A stretch of 64,000 nucleotides of DNA. Origin: Xenopus tropicalis (Eukaryota; Chordata; Amphibia; Anura; Pipidae). Made by a program: the position numbers and the translations under genes. Numbering within the stretch: the first letter of the stretch is position 1; every line of letters starts with the position of its first letter. Of the stretch, positions 11,429 to 21,599 are shown in pieces. The notes below the pieces were generated by a model that made no database searches, was not told where the DNA came from, and saw nothing but the letters and a program-made list of their open reading frames with translations. The DNA lies in the NCBI RefSeq assembly GCF_000004195.4, contig NC_030678.2:33084201-33148200 (forward strand). The letters run 5' to 3'.

Positions 11429-11435
11429 AATGATG

Positions 11436-11766
11436 TACAGGTATGGGACCTGTTATCCAGAATCCTCGGGACCTGGGGTTTTCCGGATAAGGGATATTTC
11501 CGTAATTTGGATCTCCATAACTTAAGTCTGCTAAAAATCATTTAAATACTGAATAAACCCAATAGGATTGTTTTGCCTCCAATAAGAATTAATTTGATCT
11601 TATTTGGGATCAAGTACAAGGTACTGTTTTATAATTACAGAGAAAAAGGAAATAATTTTTTAAAATTAGAATTTTTTGCTTATAATAGAGTCTATGGGAG
11701 ATGGCCTTTCTGTAACTCAGAACTTTCTGGATAATGGGTTTCTGGATAAGGGATCCCATACCTGTA
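11436..11766. mobile_element. Palindromic MITE, CAGGTATGGGACCTGTTATCC family, copy 1
   Basis: Left end tacaggtatgggacctgtta and right end ggatcccatacctgta are inverted repeats. The inner motifs ggataagggat and tctggataatgggtttc pair across the element. It is complete at about 331 bp and is non-coding. Other copies in the window: 32574-32884 (truncated), 35421-35719, 53949-54278 and 61916-62200. Confidence 0.85.
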
Positions 11767-11848
11767 TAATCTCTTTAAGAGGCCAAAGAATATTTTGACA
11801 TGTAAGTAAAGGATGATAATAATAATATAGTTATCTTTTTCCCCACAG

Positions 11849-11884
11849 GTGTTTCCAAGCATTACCACCCAATATGAACCAGAG
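11849..11884 (+). CDS. tp53i13: tp53i13 exon b (36 nt)
   Basis: Micro-exon between acceptor ctttttccccacag and donor GAG|GTAAGA, phase 0, reading VFPSITTQYEPE. Its position between the CPxxxWPxPxQ exon and the FLYHPC exon, and its length, fit the corresponding human segment (VSPRVTYTRVSPGQ, from memory). Confidence 0.65.
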
Positions 11885-13482
11885 GTAAGAGGTGCAGCAG
11901 TGCCATTAACATTGTGCAAATACCCTTCATAGTAGAAGTCTGGCCACTAGATGTAGCACCAATGAGCAAATAAAAATGAAAAAACAAATCCAATACTCAG
12001 AATTGTGTGCATGAACCTGTTAATAAGAGAGCTTGGAATAATCTGACTCAGTTTTCCCATTTTTAAATTTAACATTGGAGAGAAAGAAAGGGAAGAGGAT
12101 ATAAATGCAAAGAAAATAAAGTAGAGTGCATGCGGAGCCTGTCACATACAAAAGTATCATTTTACACAAGGGTCTCCTTCAGAGCAAGCCATGGGCCCCA
12201 TCTCAAATTTCCTTGGGCAGCCTCTGGCCAAATATGCCAATTTGTAACTGGGAAAGGTCATTTACCAGTGATAGCCAGATGGCAATGGATGGAGGTGCTG
12301 TAGCTTTCCATTGGAGTAAAATTGCTTTTTTAGCATAATACAAAAGTTGGAGGTAACAGAGTTTAGTACAGATTCACAACCCCAGATCATCTACCGCTCC
12401 GAGAAGGCATACTAGTGGGGACTTGATACAGGGAACACTTAAAGCATCTGAGGCATATTGCAGTACTTCTCTCCCCAAAGTACAATTCCAAAATACATAG
12501 TGCTGGATTACTTATCCGGGCGCCCCACGGCCGCGCAAGGGTGAACAGCAGCCCCCCCACGCGAGCGCGCATGCGTGGGAGTTTACACTCACATACGGAG
12601 CAGTGGGGTGAGGTCCCCATCCCCCTTGTTCCAGCACTGGAGCTGTATGTCCTTTAGAGCATGGCTGTTGCAGTACTAGAATGCTTATCTCCTGTGGGGG
12701 TTCTGTATTTTTGGGGATCTAGAGAAAAAAGGGCAGTAGGCAGATCACCTGCATTTGCTTTTTTTGCAGAAGCAACACCGCATCTGTATGGACACTGAGA
12801 TAGCGTATGCAACCCCAATTCCCAACAGGTAAAATCATCCACATGTCCGCCAGATAAATGGGAGCCATTTCCCAGTGTACGCAAAGTATAGACTGATTAC
12901 AATAATACAGTTTTTAATGTGCTGCAATATTGCACCTTTTTCTATGTAATATATACATTTTCTTCTCTATTATGTTTGAAAAATGGAAATGCCAAAATCT
13001 AATTTTTTTTTATATACAGTATTTAATAAATATATCCTATTTTCACACAATCTATATATTTGAGAGTATGTGTATTGCCCCCCGCAGCGCTGGGTGCACA
13101 ACCTTGAGGTAGGATATATTTTGATTTTATGAAGCAATATGGGGAGCGAATCACATAGTTAACAACACTGCAGTACAACATTGGCATTCCTTACTGATAG
13201 AGAATGGGGATTTCTATGGGTATCCTAACGTTTTAGTTAAATGAAAGAAATTACAAGTTTTAAAACAGATAATTTGGTTACTTGCTTACAGTCATTAAAA
13301 AGAAGGCACCTATTGGGCAGTGCATATTCAGTGTCATTCTTTCACATTGGCAAATAGTCAGCTGGGGAGTCTCACACACTCGGTCTGATTTGTTACTGCT
13401 CATTGCAGAGCAAGTATAGAATTGATTGGGTAGAATTCCTGTTAGCATAAAGATATTTATTCTCTACCTTTATGCTTTGCAG
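11885..13482 (+). other. tp53i13: tp53i13 intron b
   Basis: About 1.6 kb without recognisable genes. A GC-rich patch near 12520-12610 includes the near-palindrome cgcgagcgcgcatgcgtg. AT-rich sequence lies at 12930-13060. No clear mobile element was identified. Confidence 0.5.
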
Positions 13483-13611
13483 CACGGAGGCGTTGTTTTC
13501 TTGTACCATCCTTGTGTTCACCCCAAACTGAAGAAAGCTTTGTCCCATGGAGCTCGCTCATGCAGATACAAGCACATAATCACCCCTCACATGAACCTTT
13601 CAACTGAACGG
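13483..13611 (+). CDS. tp53i13: tp53i13 exon c (conserved FLYHPC block)
   Basis: 129 nt, phase 0 at both ends, between acceptor ttatgctttgcag and donor CGG|GTATGG. It reads HGGVVFLYHPCVHPKLKKAL then SHGARSCRYKHIITPHMNLS and TER. This is the most diagnostic block: the human protein, as I remember it, has [20 protein letters not shown] and a TPDFSLTQDRPL junction at the same place. The two conserved cysteines are consistent with a secreted or luminal fold. Confidence 0.85.
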
Positions 13612-13786
13612 GTATGGGGTTTTTTCTCCTGACTGATTGTGTCCCAGCACTGTTAATGAGAATCTACTAGCCTGTCAATTGATTTCTTTATTAGGATTTT
13701 TCCTTCAAAAAACAATTTATAAGTTTGCAGAATGGCATATTTTAAAAAGATTACCTTGTAACTAGTCTGTTCTGTTCTTTCTTCAG

Positions 13787-13993
13787 CCTCTTGCCCTGGT
13801 CACTTGGGGCTCCACTCTGGAGATGTCCCATATAGATCTCTGTGAGGTTAAAAACTGGCTAATGGCCAACATGGGCAGGACTAGAGAGCAAGAGATGAAA
13901 ATGGATGGGTTGTATCAGCACTTGCTTATCCAGCCAGCATCAGTGATGTTTGATGAACACAACAAGAACATTTGCCCAACGGTTTGCTGCAAG
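13787..13993 (+). CDS. tp53i13: tp53i13 exon d (conserved WG.xLEM block)
   Basis: 207 nt, phase 0 at both ends, between acceptor gttctttcttcag and donor AAG|GTAAGA. It begins PLALVTWGSTLEMSHIDLCE, continuing RPL from the previous exon; human has RPLVLTAWGLALEMAWVEP at this place. It then encodes VKNWLMANMGRTREQEMKMD and ends ICPTVCCK. Four exons in sequence with matching phases and conserved blocks make a chance ORF very unlikely. Confidence 0.85.
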
Positions 13994-14673
13994 GTAAGAA
14001 CCAACTCTTCTCTTCTAGCTTCACCCTAAGGCTAAGGACCCACGGAGAGGTTTAATCTCCCACGATAGATCTCTGCTATCCACCGGCTATCGACCAGCAA
14101 CAATACGAGTTACCACTGGAAAGCGCAGCCCTTTCCAAACAGATTTATGAAGTCTTACGAAGTTGCCCAAAGGAGGAAACTTTGTGCGACTTCAGAATAC
14201 AGAAGTAATGGACTTTCCACTGGTGACTCCTATGATTGCCGATGGAAAGCCATTTTGCAGCAGTTAGTTGCCCACCATAGTAGTGGTCTATCGCAGCCGA
14301 CTGAACTGCTCTGTGGGTCCTTAGCCTTAGATTTTCACTGAACTGCTTTCCATGGACCTCAGGAGGTTATTTAAGTATTGTATCTCCCAGTGCTTGAGTC
14401 ATGTAGATGTTCAGGTAGCCATGGATATCTACAATGCCCGGTGGGCATTAGAGAGGATGATGGTTGAATTACTTGCAGGTCAGGTCTAGAAGACTATTCT
14501 ACTTTTATAAAATCAGCTTCTAATGGCTCTTGAATAGACCATAGTGTTCACAAGCTTGCATTGTGACCAGTCACTGTCACCCTTTATCTATTGCTTATAT
14601 CAAAAGTGTGGTCTTTTAAATCTGTATATGAAAGTATGCACCGCATATGAAATTTTCTTTAAATTGTCTTTAG
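13994..14673 (+). other. tp53i13: tp53i13 intron d
   Basis: 680 bp between two consensus splice sites (GTAAGA ... ttgtctttag). Almost half of it is the Harbinger-like MITE at 14030-14326. Confidence 0.6.
14030..14326. mobile_element. Palindromic Harbinger-like MITE in tp53i13 intron
   Basis: Ends ggctaaggacccac and gtgggtccttagcc are perfect inverted repeats, flanked by TAA on the left (14027-14029) and TTA on the right (14327-14329), the three-base TWA target typical of PIF/Harbinger elements. Much of the interior is also self-complementary (atctcccacgatagatctct / gcccaccatagtagtggtcta). Non-coding. Confidence 0.75.
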
Positions 14674-15132
14674 CAAGTAAAAAGTGGTTTAAAACGAAGA
14701 AGGGACCCTACATCACTTGGTTCTGCCCACATATTAGCAAATACTCCTATTTATAATGGCAGTGCAGAAATAATGAACAGTACTGCAGTGTCAGTAGAGC
14801 AACCAGCATTAGATGCCAATGAAAGCCAGCCTGTAATCGCACACACAGTATTGGGGACTGCTTTATCATCTTCAGAATCTGACGTTAAAGTCCATGTAAC
14901 ATTAATGCCTTCTAATGTGTCACGTGAAAAAGATGCCCTTGTGGATCCAGGGGGAAGACGTTATTTGGAGAGCAATGCATCTGGTGTACTACCCCTACAG
15001 AAAGAACCAACCTTTCTGGATACATCCAAAGGCTCCTCACCTGTACAAAGCAAGAACACATCCAGAGAGCCAGGAGGCAGCCAGGTTGTCCCATCACCAA
15101 TTGTCACGCAAAAAAGAATCAGGGGCGTCTAG
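14674..15132 (+). CDS. tp53i13: tp53i13 last exon, 5' open part
   Basis: After acceptor aattgtctttag the phase-0 frame continues QVKSGLKRRRDPTSLGSAHI... through a Ser/Thr/Pro-rich, low-complexity stretch (VLGTALSSSESDVKVHV, SSPVQSKNTSREPGGSQVV) to a stop at 15130-15132. The corresponding human region is also a poorly conserved Ser/Pro-rich linker before the membrane segment. The stop follows an A6 run (gcaaaaaagaat); the sequence beyond still looks coding in other frames, so this stop is probably not the ancestral end. Confidence 0.65.
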   Translation, partial: QVKSGLKRRRDPTSLGSAHILANTPIYNGSAEIMNSTAVSVEQPALDANESQPVIAHTVLGTALSSSESDVKVHVTLMPSNVSREKDALVDPGGRRYLESNASGVLPLQKEPTFLDTSKGSSPVQSKNTSREPGGSQVVPSPIVTQKRIRGV

Positions 15133-15565
15133 AACCCACAACAAAAGCATATCAGGAAAAACTACACTTAAGGGCCAGGACCAACCACCACCAAACAAAA
15201 ACAAAAGATGGCTGAGTTTCCTGTGGGGCTTTTACCTGCTACTGCTCCCAAACCAATTGCTAAGCCTCCTGTATGGCCTATATCTACTACTGATACCAAA
15301 CCAACTCCTGGGCCTCCTGTAGGGCCTATTTCTACTACTGCTCCCAAACCATCATAGAAGGCAAACAAGAGTGCAATTGCAAGCATTAACCAACAAAAGA
15401 GGCATCTGCTGCAGCACAGAAGGCTTCTGGTTTGGAAAAATGAAGGCTTGAGATGTTTTTATTTCTACCCCACGAACAGAGGAAGCAGCATGGGCGGCTG
15501 CATGCCTAACTTTCCTTTTTGTTTTGCTGACAAAGTCTGTATTGGCCGTCAGAAGGAATCGCCAC
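15133..15565 (+). pseudogene. tp53i13: tp53i13 last exon, 3' part with several frame breaks
   Basis: Coding-like peptides continue but switch frames. KKESGASRTHNKSISGKTTL is in frame 2 up to about 15195. Pro-rich FPVGLLPATAPKPIAKPPV followed by a second similar unit (GPPVGPISTTAPKPS) is in frame 1 to 15357. TKEASAAAQKASGLEK and then, after further stops, [18 protein letters not shown] (15476-15529) are in frame 2. The last peptide closely matches the remembered human membrane segment [18 protein letters not shown] and so marks the true C-terminal region; it ends at a TGA after VRRNRH. At least four changes of frame or stops in 450 bp mean either gene decay in this lineage or indel errors in the sequence. 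Confidence 0.6.
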
Positions 15566-15649
15566 TGAGACAGAGACCGTGGCTTGTGAGTAGAGAATCA
15601 GCGCAATATGAATGTTCACTAGATAATGCCATTAGAGACTTTCATTAAC

Positions 15650-15929
15650 AGGCAGATTTATTAAAACCTTAGACGTGCATATAAATTGCATCATCTATAG
15701 GTTGTCAGGTTAACGAACATAATAGCTTTCTGAGCATTTGTTCATAATCCATTTGCAGACAGAGTAGGGTGCAAGGATGTAACAATAATTTGACTACTGG
15801 GGTCCTCAGTGTATAAGGGGGATGATTTAACATTTCAGTATATATATATATGTGCAAAACAGATTCTTTCCCAAAGTTCAATTTATGAAAAATGTCATTA
15901 GCTGTATGTGTAAGGCTGAGGTTTGGGAC
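15650..15929. other. Flank between tp53i13 and the hAT element
   Basis: Short AT-rich spacer with a (TA)n run at about 15841-15850. No clear poly(A) signal could be assigned. Confidence 0.3.
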
Positions 15930-16035
15930 TAGGGATGTAGCGAACTATTCGCCGGCGAACTAATTCGCGCGAACATCGGGTGTTCGCAAGTCCGCAAATT
16001 CGCGAACTTTTGGCGATGTTCGCCATTTGGGTTCG
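15930..16035. promoter_or_regulatory. 5' terminal/subterminal repeats of the hAT element
   Basis: After the 16-bp inverted terminus there are at least six GCGAAC/GTTCGC hexamers in about 100 bp, including attcgcgaac and ggcgaac. The 3' end (23285-23382) has the same motifs in quantity. Repeated subterminal hexamers at both ends are the usual binding sites of hAT transposases; assignment to this transposase is inference. Confidence 0.6.
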
Positions 16036-16148
16036 CCTTAGCTGGCGCCAAATTTTGACCTCTCACCCCAGACCAGCAGATACATGTCAGCCAATCAGGC
16101 AGATCTCCCTCCTGGGCCACCCCCCCCCCCTTGGACCACTCCCTTCCA

Positions 16149-16156
16149 TATATAAA
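16149..16156 (+). promoter_or_regulatory. TATA box of the hAT transposase transcript
   Basis: TATATAAA lies about 220 bp inside the 5' end, in a GC/C-rich context. Initiation would fall near 16180, giving a 5' leader of about 2 kb that runs through both tandem arrays unless it is spliced. Confidence 0.45.
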
Positions 16157-16229
16157 CCGAAGCCCAGCAGCCATTTTACATTCTGCCTGTGTGTGCTTGA
16201 AGAGATAGTGTAGGGAGAGAAGCTGTGAT

Positions 16230-17308
16230 TGATTTGAGGGAGAGTTTAAGTAGGATTTCTGGCTAGTAATCTACTACTGCTCTGTATTTGTGTGGGGATA
16301 GGAGCTGTGCATTCATTTGAGGGAGAGTTTAAGTAGGATTTCTGGCTAGTAATCTACTTTCTACTGCTCTGTATTTGTGTGGGGATAGGAGCTGTGCATT
16401 CATTTGAGGGAGAGTTTAAGTAGGATTTCTGGCAAGTAATCTACTTTCTACTGCTCTGTATTTGTGTGGGGATAGGAGCTGTGCATTCATTTGAGGGAGA
16501 GTTTAAGTAGGATTTCTGGATAGTAATCTACTACTGCTCTGTATTTGTGTGGGGATAGGAGCTGTGCATTCATTTGAGGGAGAGTTTAAGTAGGATTTCT
16601 GGCTAGTAATCTACTACTGCTCTGTATTTGTGTGGGGATAGGAGCTGTGCATTCATTTGAGGGAGAGTTTAAGTAGGATTTCTGGCTAGTAATCTACTTT
16701 CTACTGCTCTGTATTTGTGTGGGGATAGGAGCTGTGCATTCATTTGAGGGAGAGTTTAAGTAGGATTTCTGGCTAGTAATCTACTACTGCTCTGTATTTG
16801 TGTGGGGATAGGAGCTGTGCATTCATTTGAGGGAGAGTTTAAGTAGGATTTCTGGATAGTAATCTACTACTGCTCTGTATTTGTGTGGGGATAGGAGCTG
16901 TGCATTCATTTGAGGGAGAGTTTAAGTAGGATTTCTGGCTAGTAATCTACTTTCTACTGCTCTGTATTTGTGTGGGGATAGGAGCTGTGCATTCATTTGA
17001 GGGAGAGTTTAAGTAGGATTTCTGGCTAGTAATCTACTACTGCTCTGTATTTGTGTGGGGATAGGAGCTGTGCATTCATTTGAGGGAGAGTTTAAGTAGG
17101 ATTTCTGGCTAGTAATCTACTACTGCTCTGTATTTGTGTGGGGATAGGAGCTGTGCATTCATTTGAGGGAGAGTTTAAGTAGGATTTCTGGATAGTAATC
17201 TACTACTGCTCTGTATTTGTGTGGGGATAGGAGCTGTATGTATTCATTTGAGGGAGAGTTTAAGTAGGTTTTCTGGCTAGTAATCTACTTTCTACTGCTC
17301 TGTATTTT
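16230..17308 (+). repeat. Tandem array, ~84/91-bp unit, about 12 copies
   Basis: Repeats of the block ggataggagctgtgcattca...ggatttctggctagtaatct. Two length classes differ by an extra seven bases (tttctac) near the join, and a minority variant has ggatagtaat instead of ggctagtaat. The variants are interspersed in a higher-order pattern, suggesting expansion of a multi-unit block. Located in the leader of the hAT transposase. Confidence 0.9.
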
Positions 17309-17312
17309 TTGT

Positions 17313-18210
17313 CTAAATAACAATTTGTCTAAATAACAATAATAATTCCGTGTCCAGAAACATCACTTGAGTGACGGTTTTCCACCAGCAATAATATATT
17401 CCGTATCCACTACTGTATACGTTGCCCTTGCAGGCCTTGTTGCCCGGTGTCTGCAACCAAGTGCCACCTAGCTGTGTGAGCTTTTTCACAATTTGTCTAA
17501 ATAACAATAATAATTCCGTGTCCAGAAACATCACTTGAGTGACGGTTTTCCACCAGCAATAATATATTCCGTATCCACTACTGTATACGTTGCCCTTGCA
17601 GGCCTTGTTGCCCGGTGTCTGCAACCAAGTGCCACCTAGCTGTGTGATCTTTTTCACAATTTGTCTAAATAACAATAATAATTCCGTGTCCAGAAACATC
17701 ACTTGAGTGACGGTTTTCCACCAGCAATAATATATTCCGTATCCACTACTGTATACGTTGCCCTTGCAGGCCTTGTTGCCTGGTGTCTGCAACCAAGTGC
17801 CACCTAGCTGTGTGATCTTTTTCACAATTTGTCTAAATAACAATAATAATTCCGTGTCCAGAAACATCACCTGAGTGACGGTTTTCCACCAGCAATAATA
17901 TATTCCGTATCCACTACTGTATACGTTGCCCTTGCAGGCCTTGTTGCCCGGTGTCTGCAACCAAGTGCCACCTAGCTGTGTGAGCTTTTTCACAATTTGT
18001 CTAAATAACAATAATAATTCCGTGTCCAGAAACATCACTTGAGTGACGGTTTTCCACCAGCAATAATATATTCCGTATCCACTACTGTATACGTTGCCCT
18101 TGCAGGCCTTGTTGCCCGGTGTCTGCAACCAAGTGCCACCTAGCTGTGTGATCTTTTTCACAATTTGTCTAAATAACAATAATAATTCCGTGTCCAGAAA
18201 CATCACCCAA
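17313..18210 (+). repeat. 168-bp tandem array, about 5.3 copies
   Basis: The landmark aataattccg recurs at 17341, 17509, 17677, 17845, 18013 and 18181, spacing exactly 168 bp, with over 98% identity by eye. Because 168 is 56 codons and one - strand frame lacks stops, the array produces a 316-codon repetitive open frame on the - strand, which I regard as an artefact. The last partial unit ends just before the transposase start. Confidence 0.92.
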
Positions 18211-18238
18211 GTTGTTGTTGTTTTGTAAAAATAAAAAA

Positions 18239-21200
18239 ATGCCAGGCAAAGGCAGGCCGCCACGCAGAGGCACTAGGGGCCGTGCTGCTATGATATCCTG
18301 TGGCCCTAGGAAATTGCCCAGTGTTCCGAAGGCACTTACCCTGAATTCCCAAAATGCTGAAGAGGTAGTTGACTGGCTTACACAGCACACCCCATCCTCT
18401 ACCGTTTCTAACTTTGCCACAACATCCTCATCCTCCTCTGCTATGGACACCCCACCTACCACTTCCACCGCCGCCCCTTCTTCACTGGAGTCAGAGGAGT
18501 TATTTACTCATGAGTTTGTTGAAATGAGTGATGCGCAACCATTATTGCCAGAAGAAGATGAAGGAGATGAGGATGTTACACCAGATATAACTCAGGCAGG
18601 CAACACAACAGAGATGGACATAAGGTGTGATGAGGTCCCCGCTGCTGCTGTCTTCTGTGAGCTGTCAGAAGAAATTGATGCATCTGAGGAGAATGATGAT
18701 GAGGAGAGTGATATTTTGTGGGTGCCCACAAGAAGAGAGCAAGAGGAGGATAGTTCAGATGGAGAGACGGAGAGTCAGAGAGGCAGGAGGAGATTAAGAC
18801 TTAGAAGAAGCAGGGACAGCTCCCAGGGAACAGTAGGGCAACAACATGAATCGGCACCTGTGGTCAGCCAGCCAACGCACCCGCCAACTTCTACTGTTAC
18901 TGCTAGAAAGCCCACATCAAAAGGCTCAGCAGTGTGGCATTTTTTTAATGTGTGTGCCTCTGACAAAAGCGCTGTAATTTGCAATGAGTGCAGTCAGAAA
19001 CTGAGTCTTGGGAAGCCCAACACCCACTTAGGTACAACTGCTATGCGAAGGCACATGAACGCCAAACACAAAGCACTATGGGAGCAACACCTCAAAGGCA
19101 GCAGCCAAACGCTAAGCCACCCTCCTTCTGCTCCAGCATCTTACTGCTCTACCTCTGCTGTCCTTGACCCGTCTCAACCACCCTCCACTCCGCCTTCCAG
19201 TTCCTGCTCATCTGCCCCCAGCCAAGTTTCTGTGAGGGCCATGTTTGAGCGTAAGAAACCAATGCCTCCGAGTCATCCCCTTGCCCGGCGTCTGACAGCT
19301 GGATTGTCTGCACTCTTAGCCCGCCAGCTTTTACCATACCAGCTGGTGGACTCTGAGGCTTTCCACCAATTTTTAGCAATTGGGACACCGCAGTGGAAGG
19401 TACCCAGCCGCAATTTTTTTTCACAGAAGGGAATACCACACCTGTACCAGCATGTGCAGAGCCAAATCACCGCATCTCTGTCATTTAGTGTTGGGGCAAA
19501 GGTCCATATGACTACTGACACATGGTCCTCCAAGCATGGTCAGGGCAGGTATGTCACCTACACTGCCCACTGGGTGAACCTGGTGATGGCTGGGAAGCAG
19601 GGAATGCGTGGTTCAACAACAGTGGAGTTGGTGTCACCGCCACGGGTTGCATGCGGGTCTGCCACCACCTCTACTCCTCCTTTGCTCTCTAACTCGTCTT
19701 CTAACTCGTCTTCTAACTCGTCTTCTAAGTCGTCTTCTAACTTGGCTTCTTCCTCGGCTTCTTCCTCCTCTGCTGCTGTGTCCTCCTCCACACCTGTGCA
19801 CCCCCAGCTCCACATAGGCTATTCGACGTGCCAGGTACGCCGTTGTCATGCTGTCTTGGGCATGACGTGCCTGGAAAGTAGAAACCATACCGGATCTGTA
19901 CTCCTGTCATCTCTGCACTCACAGGCCGATCGGTGGCTGACCCCACACCAACTGAAAATTGGAAAAGTGGTGTGTGACAACAGAAGCAATCTGTTGGCAG
20001 CACTGAGACTGGGCAATTTAACACATGTGCCCTGCATGGCACATGTTTTAAATTTGATAGTCCAACGGTTTGTCTCGAAGTACCCAGGATTGCAGGACAT
20101 TCTCAGGCAGTCCAGGAAGGTGTCTGGCCATTTCAGACGTTCCTACACAGCCATGGCACGCCTTGCTGACATTCAGCGGCGGCACAACTTGCCAGTCAGG
20201 CGTTTAATTTGCGACAGCCAGACTCGCTGGAATTCCACGCTAATGATGTTTGAACGTCTGCTGCAACAACAAAGAGCCATCAATGAATACCTATTTGAAC
20301 TGGGTGGTAGGACTGGATCTGCAGAGCTGGGGATTTTTTTCCCCCGTTACTGGATGCTTATGCGCGACGCCTGCAGGCTGATGCGCCCTTTTGACGAGGT
20401 CACAAATATGGTTAGTCGCACTGAAGGCACCATCAGCGACCTAATACCCTTTGCTTTTTTTCTTGAGCGTGCCGTGCGACGAGTGACAGATGACGCTGTA
20501 GACCAGCGTGACCAAGAGCCTGATTTCTGGGCGGAATCACCAGAACGTTCCCAGGCACCTGCTGCAACGCAGGGAGAGGTGTCAGAAGCGGAGTCAGAGG
20601 AGGAAGGTGGCTTTGTGGAGGCAGAAGACCAACAGGAGCAGGCTTCCCAGGGGGCTTGTGGTCACCTTTTGTGGAGCCCTGGTCTTGTACGTGGCTGGGG
20701 GGAGGAGACGGTGGTGGATGAGGACGTAGTCCTTGATAACGAGGAAGGGGAGATGGATACCTCTGCATCCAACCTTGTGAGAATGGGGTCTTTCATGCTG
20801 TCATGCCTGTTGAAGGACCCCCGTATCAAGAGGCTTAAGGAGAAGGACCTGTACTGGGTGGCAACGCTACTAGACCCTCGTTACAAGCATAAAGTGGCAG
20901 AAATGTTACCAACGTACCACAAGTCCGAAAGGATGCTGCATTTCCAAACCAGCCTGCAAAACATGTTGTACAATTCTTTTAAGGGTGATGTCACTCCACA
21001 TTCCAGGGGCAGAGGTGCCGGTAATCCTCCCACGAGCACACCTGAAAGGACAATGCACTTTGGCCACTCTGTAACGTCAGACATGCAAAGTTTTTTCAGT
21101 CCAAGGCAGCGCCAGGACCCTTCTGGATCCACCCTCAGAGAACGCCTCGACCGGCAGGTAGCGGACTACCTGGCATTAACTGCAGATATTGACACTCTGA

Positions 21201-21451
21201 GGAGCGATGAACCCCTGGACTACTGGGTGCGCAGGCTTGATCTGTGGCCAGAGCTGTCACAATTTGCCATAAATCTGTTGTCTTGCCCTGCCTCAAGTGT
21301 CCTCTCAGAAAGGACCTTTAGTGCAGCAGGAGGGATTGTAACTGAGAAGAGAACTCGCCTAGGTCACAAAAGTGTTGATTACCTGACCTTTATTAAAATG
21401 AATGAGGCATGGATCTCGGAGGGTTACTGCACGCCGGAAGACTTGTTCTGA
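18239..21451 (+). CDS. hAT transposase with BED zinc finger, intact, 1,070 aa
   Basis: Catalyses cut-and-paste transposition of the surrounding element in the nucleus. The start is the ATG at 18239 (MPGKGRPPRR); the longer frame begins upstream only with a TTG. Acidic, Ser-rich N-terminus (residues about 80-190), then a BED finger with C248-x2-C251 ... H272-x4-H277. The RNase-H-like catalytic core shows TTDTWSS with D427, VVCDN with D580, CMAH (C599, H602) and the SQTRWNS motif with RW at 663-664. An acidic insertion lies at about 775-850. The C-terminal hAT dimerisation block contains SVLSERTFSAAGG and ends near residue 1060. A low-complexity Ser run near 480-510 comes from small repeats. 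No stop or frameshift interrupts it, so it may be active. It belongs to the ZBED-like hAT group; host domestication is unlikely given the intact termini. Confidence 0.92.
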   Translation: MPGKGRPPRRGTRGRAAMISCGPRKLPSVPKALTLNSQNAEEVVDWLTQHTPSSTVSNFATTSSSSSAMDTPPTTSTAAPSSLESEELFTHEFVEMSDAQPLLPEEDEGDEDVTPDITQAGNTTEMDIRCDEVPAAAVFCELSEEIDASEENDDEESDILWVPTRREQEEDSSDGETESQRGRRRLRLRRSRDSSQGTVGQQHESAPVVSQPTHPPTSTVTARKPTSKGSAVWHFFNVCASDKSAVICNECSQKLSLGKPNTHLGTTAMRRHMNAKHKALWEQHLKGSSQTLSHPPSAPASYCSTSAVLDPSQPPSTPPSSSCSSAPSQVSVRAMFERKKPMPPSHPLARRLTAGLSALLARQLLPYQLVDSEAFHQFLAIGTPQWKVPSRNFFSQKGIPHLYQHVQSQITASLSFSVGAKVHMTTDTWSSKHGQGRYVTYTAHWVNLVMAGKQGMRGSTTVELVSPPRVACGSATTSTPPLLSNSSSNSSSNSSSKSSSNLASSSASSSSAAVSSSTPVHPQLHIGYSTCQVRRCHAVLGMTCLESRNHTGSVLLSSLHSQADRWLTPHQLKIGKVVCDNRSNLLAALRLGNLTHVPCMAHVLNLIVQRFVSKYPGLQDILRQSRKVSGHFRRSYTAMARLADIQRRHNLPVRRLICDSQTRWNSTLMMFERLLQQQRAINEYLFELGGRTGSAELGIFFPRYWMLMRDACRLMRPFDEVTNMVSRTEGTISDLIPFAFFLERAVRRVTDDAVDQRDQEPDFWAESPERSQAPAATQGEVSEAESEEEGGFVEAEDQQEQASQGACGHLLWSPGLVRGWGEETVVDEDVVLDNEEGEMDTSASNLVRMGSFMLSCLLKDPRIKRLKEKDLYWVATLLDPRYKHKVAEMLPTYHKSERMLHFQTSLQNMLYNSFKGDVTPHSRGRGAGNPPTSTPERTMHFGHSVTSDMQSFFSPRQRQDPSGSTLRERLDRQVADYLALTADIDTLRSDEPLDYWVRRLDLWPELSQFAINLLSCPASSVLSERTFSAAGGIVTEKRTRLGHKSVDYLTFIKMNEAWISEGYCTPEDLF

Positions 21452-21599
21452 CTGCCCATGCAGCTGTCCTTCTCTGCACGCTGCTTGACACCACACACAG
21501 CTGTCCTTTAGCGTCCTCCTCCACCACCGTACAAACTAGGGTGCAAATCCTACTGGCTTAATTGTAAGCCAAACTTTTTGGACAGGTAAATCCTGAATT

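Larger units (their letters stand above)
10161..11848 (+). other. tp53i13: tp53i13 intron a
   Basis: Runs between the donor after exon a and the acceptor ccccacag. It contains a V-SINE-like element and a palindromic MITE, listed separately; the rest (10161-11170) shows nothing recognisable. Confidence 0.6.

Noticed and set aside
18212..18238. Nine extra residues upstream of the hAT transposase ATG
   Set aside because: That start is a TTG inside the last 168-bp repeat area; the first ATG in frame is at 18239.
17313..18263. 316-codon repetitive open frame on the - strand
   Set aside because: It is the antisense of a 168-bp tandem array; because 168 is divisible by three, one stop-free frame repeats. 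No known domain and no start context.
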